A stretch of 14,081 nt of DNA, from contig JALSKR010000169.1 in NCBI GenBank assembly GCA_026988735.1, positions 1-14,081 of the forward strand, given 5' to 3'. The translations under genes were made by a program, and so were the position numbers. Every line of letters begins with the position of its first letter. Position 1 is the first letter of the stretch. This stretch comes from Sulfurimonas sp. GTDB taxonomy: Bacteria > Campylobacterota > Campylobacteria > Campylobacterales > Sulfurimonadaceae. Of the stretch, positions 7,356-12,934 are shown in pieces. The notes under the pieces are model-generated. The model was not told the DNA's origin. It saw only the letters and a program-made list of their open reading frames with translations, and did no database searches.

Positions 7356-9467
7356 ATGGTAGAATATATTTTAAAACGAGACGGTTCTTACAAACAGTTT
7401 TTCGCATATAAAATAGAAGATGCCATCAAAAAAGCTTTTTTAAGTGAAAATGTAGATTTTGACAAAGCCGTATACACAAAAGTTATACAAAGACTCGATG
7501 CCAAACGAGTTGTTGCCGTAGAAGATATACAAGACATTATAGAGCAGGAGTTGTACAAAGCAAAACAGTTTGCTGTTATGCGTTCATTTATACTCTATCG
7601 TCACCTGCATAAACTCCAAAGAGAGACTCTTTTAAGCGAAGACACAACCTATATCAACTCTACGCAGACGATAGAAGAGTATATCAGCGGGAGTGACTGG
7701 AGAATCAAAGCCAACTCCAACACAGGATACTCCAATGCAGGGCTTGTAAACAATACGGCAGGAAAGGTTATAGCAAATTACTGGCTGGACAAAGTCTACT
7801 CCAAAGAAGAAGGGTATGCACATAGAAACGGGGACTATCACATACATGACCTGGACTGTCTGACCGGCTACTGTGCCGGCTGGAGTCTGAGAGTTCTTCT
7901 GGATGAAGGATTTAACGGAGTAAGGGGGAGAGTTGAGAGTGATGCACCGCAACATTTTCGCGAAGCCCTTGGACAAATGGCAAATTTTTTGGGTATTTTA
8001 CAAAGTGAATGGGCCGGAGCACAGGCTTTTTCATCTTTTGACACATACCTTGCACCTTATCTTTTTAAGGATCAACTTTCATACAAGGAGGTAAAAAAAA
8101 ATATTCGCAGTTTCATATATAACCTTAATGTTCCTGCACGATGGGGACAATCACCTTTTACAAATATCACTATAGACTGGAATGTTCCCGATGACCTCAA
8201 AGATCAGATACCTACATGTAAGCAAGAGCATCTTTTTAAAAATATTTCAGATACTCATCTAAGATTCAAAGCGCAGCAGAGGGGTGCCTCATCCCTCATG
8301 AGTATGACATATAAACATTTTCAAAAAGAGATGCACATCATCAACAAAGCCTACTATGAGATTATGACCGAAGGGGACAAAACCGGTCAGCCTTTTACAT
8401 TTCCCATACCTACTGTCAATATTACGGAAGATTTTGACTGGTATGGAGAAAATACAGATCTGCTGTTTGAAAACACGGCAAAAATCGGCTCTTCCTATTT
8501 TCAAAATTTCATAGGAAGCCAATATAAAAGAGATAAAAACGGAAAACTTGTTGCAAACGAAGAAGCCTACAAACCGGGGCATGTCAGAAGTATGTGCTGC
8601 AGACTACAGCTTGATTTAAGAGAACTTCTTAAACGAGGCGGTGGTCTCTTTGGCAGTGCGGAGATGACTGGAAGCATCGGTGTTGTCACCATCAATATGG
8701 CAAGACTGGGATTTTTGCACAAGGGTAATATGTCAGCACTGCTGGAGCGACTTGATGAGCTAATGGAGTATGCAAAATCCACTCTGGAAAAAAAGAGGGT
8801 ATTTATTGAGGAGATGTTTGAGCGGGGTCTTTTTCCCTACACAAAAAGATATTTGAGCGGATTTAACAACCATTTCTCCACCATAGGTGTGAACGGAATG
8901 AATGAGATGATACTCAATTTTTCTAACGGAGCCTATGATATCAGCACAACACAGGGAATTGACTTTGCAACCGAAATACTCAACCATATAAGAGAAAGGA
9001 TGGTTTTGTTTCAGGAAGAAACCGGAAATCTTTACAATCTTGAGGCGACACCGGCGGAGGGAACAACCTACAGATTTGCAAAAGAAGACAAAAAAAGATA
9101 CGGGAACAAAATCATACAGGCGGGAATGGGTGAAAACATCTACTATACAAACTCATCACAGATTCCCGTCGGTCTGACGGATGATCCGTTTGAGGCACTG
9201 ACACTGCAGGATGATCTGCAGACAAAATATACCGGAGGAACTGTATTGCATCTTTATATGCAAGAGAGACTCTCTTCAGCAGAAGCTGCCCGCAAGCTTG
9301 TAAAAAATGTCATAACAAACTTCAGACTCCCCTATATTACGGTAACACCGTTGTTTAGTGTTTGTCCGAAACACGGCTATCTTTCAGGGGAGCATGAGTA
9401 CTGTCCAAAATGTGACGATGAACTGATTCATGCATATGAAAACACCCAGCAAAAAGAAGCAATGTAG
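7356..9467 (+). CDS. nrdD: Anaerobic ribonucleoside-triphosphate reductase NrdD, large chain lacking the glycyl-radical loop
   Basis: This 703-residue protein is the catalytic body of class III ribonucleotide reductase, reducing ribonucleotides to deoxyribonucleotides without oxygen. An ATP-cone regulatory domain occupies about residues 3-90. The barrel core includes GDYHIHDLDCLTGYC (159-173), PSRW-like NVPARWGQSPFTN (258-270), a conserved cysteine pair MCC (C414, C415; one may be the thiyl radical cysteine) and KRGGGLFGSAEMTGSIG (426-442). Near the end, CPKH at 670-673 and CPKC at 683-686 match the C-terminal metal site. The chain then diverges and stops 17 residues later, before the RVxGY glycyl-radical loop that normally follows. 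No other RVxGY is present in the protein. The missing loop is encoded by the next gene. The start has AAAGGAG 6 nt upstream. Confidence 0.95.
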   Translation: MVEYILKRDGSYKQFFAYKIEDAIKKAFLSENVDFDKAVYTKVIQRLDAKRVVAVEDIQDIIEQELYKAKQFAVMRSFILYRHLHKLQRETLLSEDTTYINSTQTIEEYISGSDWRIKANSNTGYSNAGLVNNTAGKVIANYWLDKVYSKEEGYAHRNGDYHIHDLDCLTGYCAGWSLRVLLDEGFNGVRGRVESDAPQHFREALGQMANFLGILQSEWAGAQAFSSFDTYLAPYLFKDQLSYKEVKKNIRSFIYNLNVPARWGQSPFTNITIDWNVPDDLKDQIPTCKQEHLFKNISDTHLRFKAQQRGASSLMSMTYKHFQKEMHIINKAYYEIMTEGDKTGQPFTFPIPTVNITEDFDWYGENTDLLFENTAKIGSSYFQNFIGSQYKRDKNGKLVANEEAYKPGHVRSMCCRLQLDLRELLKRGGGLFGSAEMTGSIGVVTINMARLGFLHKGNMSALLERLDELMEYAKSTLEKKRVFIEEMFERGLFPYTKRYLSGFNNHFSTIGVNGMNEMILNFSNGAYDISTTQGIDFATEILNHIRERMVLFQEETGNLYNLEATPAEGTTYRFAKEDKKRYGNKIIQAGMGENIYYTNSSQIPVGLTDDPFEALTLQDDLQTKYTGGTVLHLYMQERLSSAEAARKLVKNVITNFRLPYITVTPLFSVCPKHGYLSGEHEYCPKCDDELIHAYENTQQKEAM

Positions 9468-9480
9468 CATTGTAAAAAAT

Positions 9481-9487
9481 TAAGGAG
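9481..9487 (+). promoter_or_regulatory. Strong ribosome binding site for the detached glycyl-radical gene
   Basis: TAAGGAG lies 8 nt before the ATG at 9496 and 11 nt before a second ATG at 9499, favouring the first. It sits in the 28-nt gap after the nrdD stop. This supports independent translation of the small gene rather than readthrough or a frameshift, and its TAA also closes the reading frame of the small gene immediately upstream. Confidence 0.8.
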
Positions 9488-9495
9488 AAAACATT

Positions 9496-9648
9496 ATGAT
9501 GAAAAGAGATGAAATTTTAAATATAGTCAAAGAAAACCGACAAAAATGTACAGTATACACACGGGTAATGGGTTATCACAGACCTGTTGAAAGTTTCAAC
9601 ACAGGAAAAACAGGTGAACACAGAGAGCGAAAACAGTTTAAAGAATAA
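9496..9648 (+). CDS. Detached glycyl-radical C-terminal piece of NrdD, 50 residues
   Basis: This small gene encodes 50 residues. Residues 18-45 (CTVYTRVMGYHRPVESFN and onward through GKTGEHRER) match the end of NrdD proteins of the type with CPxH and CPxC zinc ligands, where a V-[YW]-[ST]-R-V-x-GY-x-RPV pattern carries the radical. RVMGY is at 23-27, so G26 would be the glycine that holds the radical after activation by NrdG. The first 17 residues (MMKRDEILNIVKENRQK) are basic and probably helical, with no counterpart I recognise in the fused protein. The frame differs from nrdD, is closed by a TAA at 9481, and has its own TAAGGAG, so it is a separate chain. I infer that it binds the large chain to rebuild the active site, as the free-standing GrcA (YfiD) does for pyruvate formate-lyase. 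It may already be catalogued as a short NrdD entry. Confidence 0.85.
   Translation: MMKRDEILNIVKENRQKCTVYTRVMGYHRPVESFNTGKTGEHRERKQFKE
9603..9606 (+). promoter_or_regulatory. Ribosome binding site deciding the nrdG start
   Basis: AGGA lies 7 nt before a GTG at 9614 and inside the small radical-loop gene. The longer in-frame option, a TTG at 9587, has no purine-rich run at a suitable distance. This favours the GTG start for nrdG. Confidence 0.55.
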
Positions 9649-10315
9649 AAAATGCATCTATGATATAAGCAAATTTTCCCATTTGGACTACCCTGATCAC
9701 CTCGCATCTATTTTCTGGTTTAGCGGATGCAATATGCGTTGTGATTTTTGTTACAACAAAGATATAGTCTTTGCAAAAGAGGGAAACTATACACTTGAAG
9801 ATGCTCTTGCATTTTTAAAAACAAGAAGAGGTCTGTTGGATGCGGTTGTTCTTTCCGGAGGAGAGGCTTCTTCTTATGAACTGACAGACTTTTGCAAAGA
9901 GATCAAAAAGCTCGGATTTCTGATAAAACTCGATACCAATGGTACAAACTACTTACATGTAAAGAGACTCATTGATTTGGATCTGCTTGATTTTGTTGCA
10001 CTTGACTACAAAGCACCACAATATAAATTTACCCAAATCACACACGCAAACAAATATCATGAGTTTAGCAAAACACTCGATCTTCTGTTGCAAAGCAACA
10101 TTGCATTTGAAGTGAGAACCACTTTACATGCAGATTTGCTCAGCAGTGATGATATCAACTTTATACTTGAGGATCTTAAAACAAAAGGGTACAGCAAAAA
10201 CTATTATATTCAAGAGTTTCTCGACACACAAAATACACTGGGAAATATGAAAAAACCTTCAAAACCCTTTGACAAATCCCTCTTACGCAGTACTTTTCCC
10301 ATAATTTGGAGATAA
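9614..10315 (+). CDS. nrdG: Anaerobic ribonucleotide reductase activating protein NrdG (radical SAM)
   Basis: This is a radical SAM activase that uses a 4Fe-4S cluster and S-adenosylmethionine to install the glycyl radical on NrdD. With the GTG start it has 233 residues. The cluster motif CNMRCDFC (CxxxCxxC) gives C39, C43 and C46. The SAM-binding SGGE run follows at about 81-84 and LDTNGT at about 106-111. The opening IYDISKFSHLDYPDHLASIFWFSGC is the usual start of this activase family, though split here only by minor changes. An in-frame TTG at 9587 would add nine residues but lacks a ribosome binding site. The gene overlaps the small radical-loop gene by 35 nt, so the two are probably translated together. 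In this organism the activase would have to act on the small chain in complex with the large one. Confidence 0.92.
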   Translation: MNTESENSLKNKKCIYDISKFSHLDYPDHLASIFWFSGCNMRCDFCYNKDIVFAKEGNYTLEDALAFLKTRRGLLDAVVLSGGEASSYELTDFCKEIKKLGFLIKLDTNGTNYLHVKRLIDLDLLDFVALDYKAPQYKFTQITHANKYHEFSKTLDLLLQSNIAFEVRTTLHADLLSSDDINFILEDLKTKGYSKNYYIQEFLDTQNTLGNMKKPSKPFDKSLLRSTFPIIWR

Positions 10316-10327
10316 ATTTCTTTTTCC

Positions 10328-10341
10328 TTGATCTATATCAA
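10328..10341 (+). promoter_or_regulatory. Perfect FNR/CRP-family binding site
   Basis: TTGATCTATATCAA matches the FNR consensus TTGAT-N4-ATCAA exactly and is a perfect dyad in its half-sites. Its centre (between 10334 and 10335) is 41.5 bp upstream of the start predicted from the -10 element below, the classical class II activating position. It lies 12 nt after the nrdG stop, on the side of the tiny gene downstream. In Campylobacterota the reader could be any FNR/CRP-like regulator, such as one sensing oxygen or nitrogen oxides. Confidence 0.75.
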
Positions 10342-10363
10342 TTTTTTGTTCTTATTTATAGGT

Positions 10364-10369
10364 TATCAT
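10364..10369 (+). promoter_or_regulatory. Candidate -10 element of an FNR-type promoter
   Basis: TATCAT at 10364-10369 predicts a transcription start near 10376. The distance to the FNR-like dyad fits activation at -41.5 exactly. No good -35 element is needed in such promoters. The transcript would carry a leader of about 73 nt ahead of the small gene at 10449. Confidence 0.55.
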
Positions 10370-10378
10370 TCTGTGAAA

Positions 10379-10409
10379 TTTAAATCAGACAAAAATTGTC
10401 CTATTTAAA
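10379..10409 (+). repeat. Inverted repeat in the leader of the tiny gene
   Basis: Two 14-nt arms, TTTAAATCAGACAA and TTGTCCTATTTAAA, surround a 3-nt AAA loop; 12 of 14 positions pair, with a two-base internal mismatch. The inner part is a perfect GACAA-AAA-TTGTC dyad. It begins about 3 nt after the predicted transcription start. It could be an mRNA 5' stem-loop that stabilises the message, or an operator for a second regulator. It has no ideal U-tract, so I do not call it a terminator for nrdG. Confidence 0.55.
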
Positions 10410-10448
10410 AAAACTGAGTATTTTACATACTCTATACAAGGAAATATT

Positions 10449-10577
10449 ATGACAAAAGTTATACTGACATTTACATTGGCAATGGTTTCGTTGCAGGCAC
10501 AGGATATAGTACACTATGACAAAAAAGAGCTAAAAAAACCGGCTATAGCAAGACCAAACCATCCAGGTCAAAATTAG
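10449..10577 (+). CDS. Tiny exported peptide candidate, 42 residues, unknown function
   Basis: I do not recognise this gene. The ATG at 10449 has AAGGA at 10438-10442, 6 nt upstream. The product has a signal-peptide-like start: one lysine, a hydrophobic run VILTFTLAMVSL at about residues 4-15, then QAQ, with a plausible cleavage after A17 or nearby. The remaining 25 or so residues, beginning QDIVHYDKKELKK and ending ARPNHPGQN, are hydrophilic and basic with no cysteine. The gene sits behind a well-formed FNR-type promoter, which supports it being real. It ends by overlapping the last 4 nt of the convergent response regulator gene. It could be a small periplasmic protein made under low oxygen or with nitrogen oxides; that is inference from the promoter only. 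Confidence 0.6.
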   Translation: MTKVILTFTLAMVSLQAQDIVHYDKKELKKPAIARPNHPGQN

Positions 10578-11254
10578 TCTGAAGCTATTTTGTAGCCTCG
10601 TCCTTTTACATTTGTAAGCAACGCTTTTGAGGTTTTGCCTCGAAAGCGTCTTATAAATGTTCTCAGTCTTTCATCACTTACCGTCTCTCCCCAAATCATT
10701 TTTTTTATTGCTTCATACTCCAATAAAGGAACACCGTTCTCATAATTTGTTACAAGTGTTTTTAAAAATATAACTTCTTTTTTTGAAAGTGCGATGTATC
10801 GGCTGTTTTTATACAAACTGTTAGTATTTTTGTTAAACACAAACCCCTCTTGCAACTCTATAAGCTTTTTGCCTATCATACCTTCGAGTGAAAGAATATA
10901 CTCGAGGACCTCATCCGGATCAAAAGGCTTGATAAAGTATTTGACGACACCTGTATCAATCGCACCCAAAAGTTTTTCCACATCACTAAAAGCACTCAGT
11001 ATGATAATTTTACTCTCAGGATTGATACTTTTTATCTCTTTGGCCATTTCCAGACCGGTTTTGTTTGGCATCATAATATCGGTAATTACAATGTCCGGCA
11101 AAACCTTTTTATAAATCTGCAAACCTTCATTCCCGTCTTTGGCAAGTAAAAAACTGTGAAAATTCTCTCCTATCGCATTTTTAAGCAACAATGCAAGGTT
11201 CTCTTCATCTTCGACAAGTAAGATTTTCAGGCTTTTCAAAAATTTATTTCGCAT
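10574..11254 (-). CDS. OmpR-family response regulator
   Basis: This 226-residue DNA-binding regulator has a receiver domain at about residues 9-125 with acidic pair E15/D16, phosphoacceptor D59 in VITDIMMP, S87 as the switch residue in IIILSAF and K109 in FIKPFD. A winged-helix OmpR/PhoB-type effector follows at about 140-224, ending RRFRGKTSKALLTNVKGRGYKI. All phosphorylation residues look intact. The start overlaps the histidine kinase gene by 11 nt and has AGAGGAG 8 nt upstream, so the two are a cognate pair in one operon. Its target genes are not evident; the nearby divergent nitroreductase is a reasonable candidate. The stop overlaps the convergent tiny gene by 4 nt. Confidence 0.92.
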   Translation of the reverse strand: MRNKFLKSLKILLVEDEENLALLLKNAIGENFHSFLLAKDGNEGLQIYKKVLPDIVITDIMMPNKTGLEMAKEIKSINPESKIIILSAFSDVEKLLGAIDTGVVKYFIKPFDPDEVLEYILSLEGMIGKKLIELQEGFVFNKNTNSLYKNSRYIALSKKEVIFLKTLVTNYENGVPLLEYEAIKKMIWGETVSDERLRTFIRRFRGKTSKALLTNVKGRGYKIASD

Positions 11255-12467
11255 TCTCTGTGCTCCTCTTTTGCAATGGAATTTTTATACTAAATTTTGT
11301 ACGCCCTCTTTTTGAGAACACATCTATGGAACCGTTAAGCCCCTGCTCACAAATCATCTTCGACATAAAGAGTCCGAGCCCTGTACCCGAAGAGGAGTGT
11401 TTTGTTGTAAAATAGGGCTCAAAAATTTTATATATCTCTTTTTCCTGTATACCACCCGCATTGTCTTCAAAGGTTATAAGTGCGAAATCCTGCTCTTTTT
11501 TTACACCAATATATATCTCTTTTAGCAAAACAGAAGATTGCAAAAAGGCATCTTTTGAGTTTTGAATCAGGTTGATAATTACCTGTGTCAACTCGTTTGC
11601 ACTACCCAAAACTTCCACATCTTCAAACTCCGTATGGACACTGATCATCTCTTTTATAATAATCTTTTCCAAGATATTGAGCGACTCATTGATGCTCTCA
11701 GCCACTTTAAAGCAGTGTTTGTGTTTTGTAGGTTTAAAGAAGTTGGTAAAATCATCTATGGTTGTAGACATATTCTGTATAATTGCCTTGCTCTCACTGT
11801 AAAGATTTTCAAGCTCTTGTATATTTCCGTTAACAGCGGCTTTTTTTAAACTAAAGAGTGTCAGACTGAGTTCTGTGAGCGGTTGTCTCCATTGGTGTGC
11901 GATATTTGCCAGCATTTCACCCAGACTTGCAAGCCGTGACTGCCAAAACATGACCTTCTGTTTCTCCTCATTTTTGGCTATCTCTTCACGGACTCTGCGT
12001 TCAAGTGTTTCATTGAGTTCTTTTAGCTCTTTTGTCTTTTCCTGCACTCTTTTTTCAAGGTTTTCGTTGAGTTCTTGCAGTTCTCTCTCTTTTTGTTCCA
12101 AACTTTTTTTATAAAAAACCTCTTTTGTAACATCATAACGAATCGCTACAAACTCTTCAATGTTGTTTTTTTTGTCAAGTATGGGAATTACAGTCGTATT
12201 GACATAAAAAGTTCTTCCGTCTTTGGCTCTGTTTTTTACCGTAGCTTTGTAGGTCTTTTTTGCTTTTATCGTCTCCCACAGTGCTCTAAACACAGAAGCA
12301 GGCACGTCAGGGTGTCTTACGATATTGTGATTTTTGCCAAGCAGTTCCTCTTTTGTATAACCCGAAATTTTGCAAAATTCATCATTGACAAAAGTAATAA
12401 TGCCGTTGACATCGGTTTTGGAGATAATATTGCTTTTTTCAATCGCTTCTTTATACTGTTCCAACAT
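11244..12467 (-). CDS. Soluble PAS sensor histidine kinase with Aer-like PAS domain
   Basis: This 407-residue protein has no transmembrane segment, so it senses a cytoplasmic signal. A PAS domain occupies about residues 8-115; its ITFVNDEFCKISGYTKEELLGKNHNIVRHPD region and later VKNRAKDGRTFYVN closely resemble the FAD-binding PAS of the aerotaxis receptor Aer. A charged coiled coil of heptad-like repeats follows at about 120-172. The H-box NIAHQWRQPL gives H191 as phosphate site. The ATPase domain has the N-box around N303, DNAGG at 335-339 and GTGLGL at 361-366. All catalytic boxes are intact. The start has no clear ribosome binding site and lies 18 nt after the gene upstream, so it probably depends on coupling. 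Redox or oxygen sensing is inferred from the PAS resemblance, not shown. Confidence 0.92.
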   Translation of the reverse strand: MLEQYKEAIEKSNIISKTDVNGIITFVNDEFCKISGYTKEELLGKNHNIVRHPDVPASVFRALWETIKAKKTYKATVKNRAKDGRTFYVNTTVIPILDKKNNIEEFVAIRYDVTKEVFYKKSLEQKERELQELNENLEKRVQEKTKELKELNETLERRVREEIAKNEEKQKVMFWQSRLASLGEMLANIAHQWRQPLTELSLTLFSLKKAAVNGNIQELENLYSESKAIIQNMSTTIDDFTNFFKPTKHKHCFKVAESINESLNILEKIIIKEMISVHTEFEDVEVLGSANELTQVIINLIQNSKDAFLQSSVLLKEIYIGVKKEQDFALITFEDNAGGIQEKEIYKIFEPYFTTKHSSSGTGLGLFMSKMICEQGLNGSIDVFSKRGRTKFSIKIPLQKRSTENAK

Positions 12468-12485
12468 AACTAAATTTTAGCGAAA

Positions 12486-12830
12486 CTAATCCCAAAGTAC
12501 ACTTACACCATACTCTTCATTGAGAACAACTGTTTTTGTGTAGTGGATTTTTTTACCGTATTTTTTACTCAAAAGCTCCACTTCAAGCTCACCCTCGCTT
12601 AAAAGTTCTCGCACTTCTTTATAGTGCAGCCATTTGCCATACTTCGCCAAAGAGTTCTGCCAGATTCTATAACTGCATGTAGACTCCGGTGTCACTTCAA
12701 ACATCTCACCGTCTTGTGTCATCCAGTGTGCATTTGTACAGGCATAGAGTTTTACCTTTTTGCCTCGCACCTCTTTGTCCCGTACTTCTATTGCTCCGTC
12801 ATCACAATATGGACATTTTCCTAAAATCAT
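12486..12830 (-). CDS. Small zinc-ribbon protein resembling topoisomerase IA C-terminal modules
   Basis: This protein of 114-115 residues has no family name I can give with certainty. The N-terminal part, CPYC at about residues 7-10 followed by YACTNAHW near 30-37, resembles the C4-type zinc finger at the end of type IA topoisomerases, though the second half shows C and H rather than two cysteines. The C-terminal part, with LAKYGKWLHYKEVRELLSEG, a KKYGKKIHYTK run and an ending close to VVLNEEYGV, resembles the short C-terminal repeat of topoisomerases (Toprim_Crpt). There is no catalytic domain. Two ATG codons adjoin (12833 and 12830); AGGAG lies 4 nt before the first and 7 nt before the second, so I chose the second. 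It is first in an apparent operon with the histidine kinase and response regulator. A nucleic-acid-binding role is inference. Confidence 0.75.
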   Translation of the reverse strand: MILGKCPYCDDGAIEVRDKEVRGKKVKLYACTNAHWMTQDGEMFEVTPESTCSYRIWQNSLAKYGKWLHYKEVRELLSEGELEVELLSKKYGKKIHYTKTVVLNEEYGVSVLWD

Positions 12831-12857
12831 CATCCCACTCCTGATTTTTCTGCTATG

Positions 12858-12863
12858 ATTATA
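12858..12863 (-). promoter_or_regulatory. Candidate -10 element for the zinc-ribbon/kinase/regulator operon
   Basis: On the minus strand this reads TATAAT, a perfect -10 hexamer, and predicts a start near 12851, about 20 nt before the chosen ATG. No good -35 is visible, which is normal in Campylobacterota. It is the mirror image of the plus-strand -10 element at 12884-12889. Confidence 0.45.
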
Positions 12864-12883
12864 AGATATTTACAAAACTGCCT

Positions 12884-12889
12884 TATAAT
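12884..12889 (+). promoter_or_regulatory. Candidate -10 element for the nitroreductase gene
   Basis: TATAAT on the plus strand predicts a start near 12896, with a leader of about 39 nt and AAAGGA at 12924-12929, 5 nt before the ATG. It is one half of a perfect inverted repeat, ATTATAAG (12858-12865) and CTTATAAT (12882-12889), so the expected -35 region of each promoter falls on the -10 of the other. Confidence 0.45.
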
Positions 12890-12934
12890 TTATGGCAATT
12901 TGACATATTATGCGTAGACACTTAAAGGATTAAA

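Noticed and set aside
7632..7976. Minus-strand open frame of 114 codons inside nrdD
   Set aside because: It lies opposite a well-conserved part of nrdD, has no recognisable domain, and is best explained as a shadow frame.
9416..9495. Sequencing error or programmed frameshift joining nrdD to the radical-loop gene
   Set aside because: The small gene's frame is closed by TAA at 9481, readthrough of the nrdD TAG soon meets a stop, both sides have extra residues at the break, and a strong ribosome binding site precedes the small gene.
9587..9613. Longer nrdG starting at a TTG at 9587
   Set aside because: There is no ribosome binding site at the right distance; the GTG at 9614 has AGGA 7 nt upstream and the family N-terminus starts later still.
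10379..10409. Intrinsic terminator of the nrd operon
   Set aside because: The stem is AT-rich with a mismatch and no clear U-tract, and it lies downstream of a probable promoter, so a leader structure or operator fits better.
11572..11849. Two overlapping plus-strand open frames opposite the kinase ATPase domain
   Set aside because: Both are antisense to conserved kinase motifs and neither shows a domain or a start signal.
12075..12473. Plus-strand open frame of 132 codons opposite the histidine kinase
   Set aside because: It covers the PAS and coiled-coil coding region in antisense, is rich in Phe, Ser and Cys as such shadows are, and matches no family.
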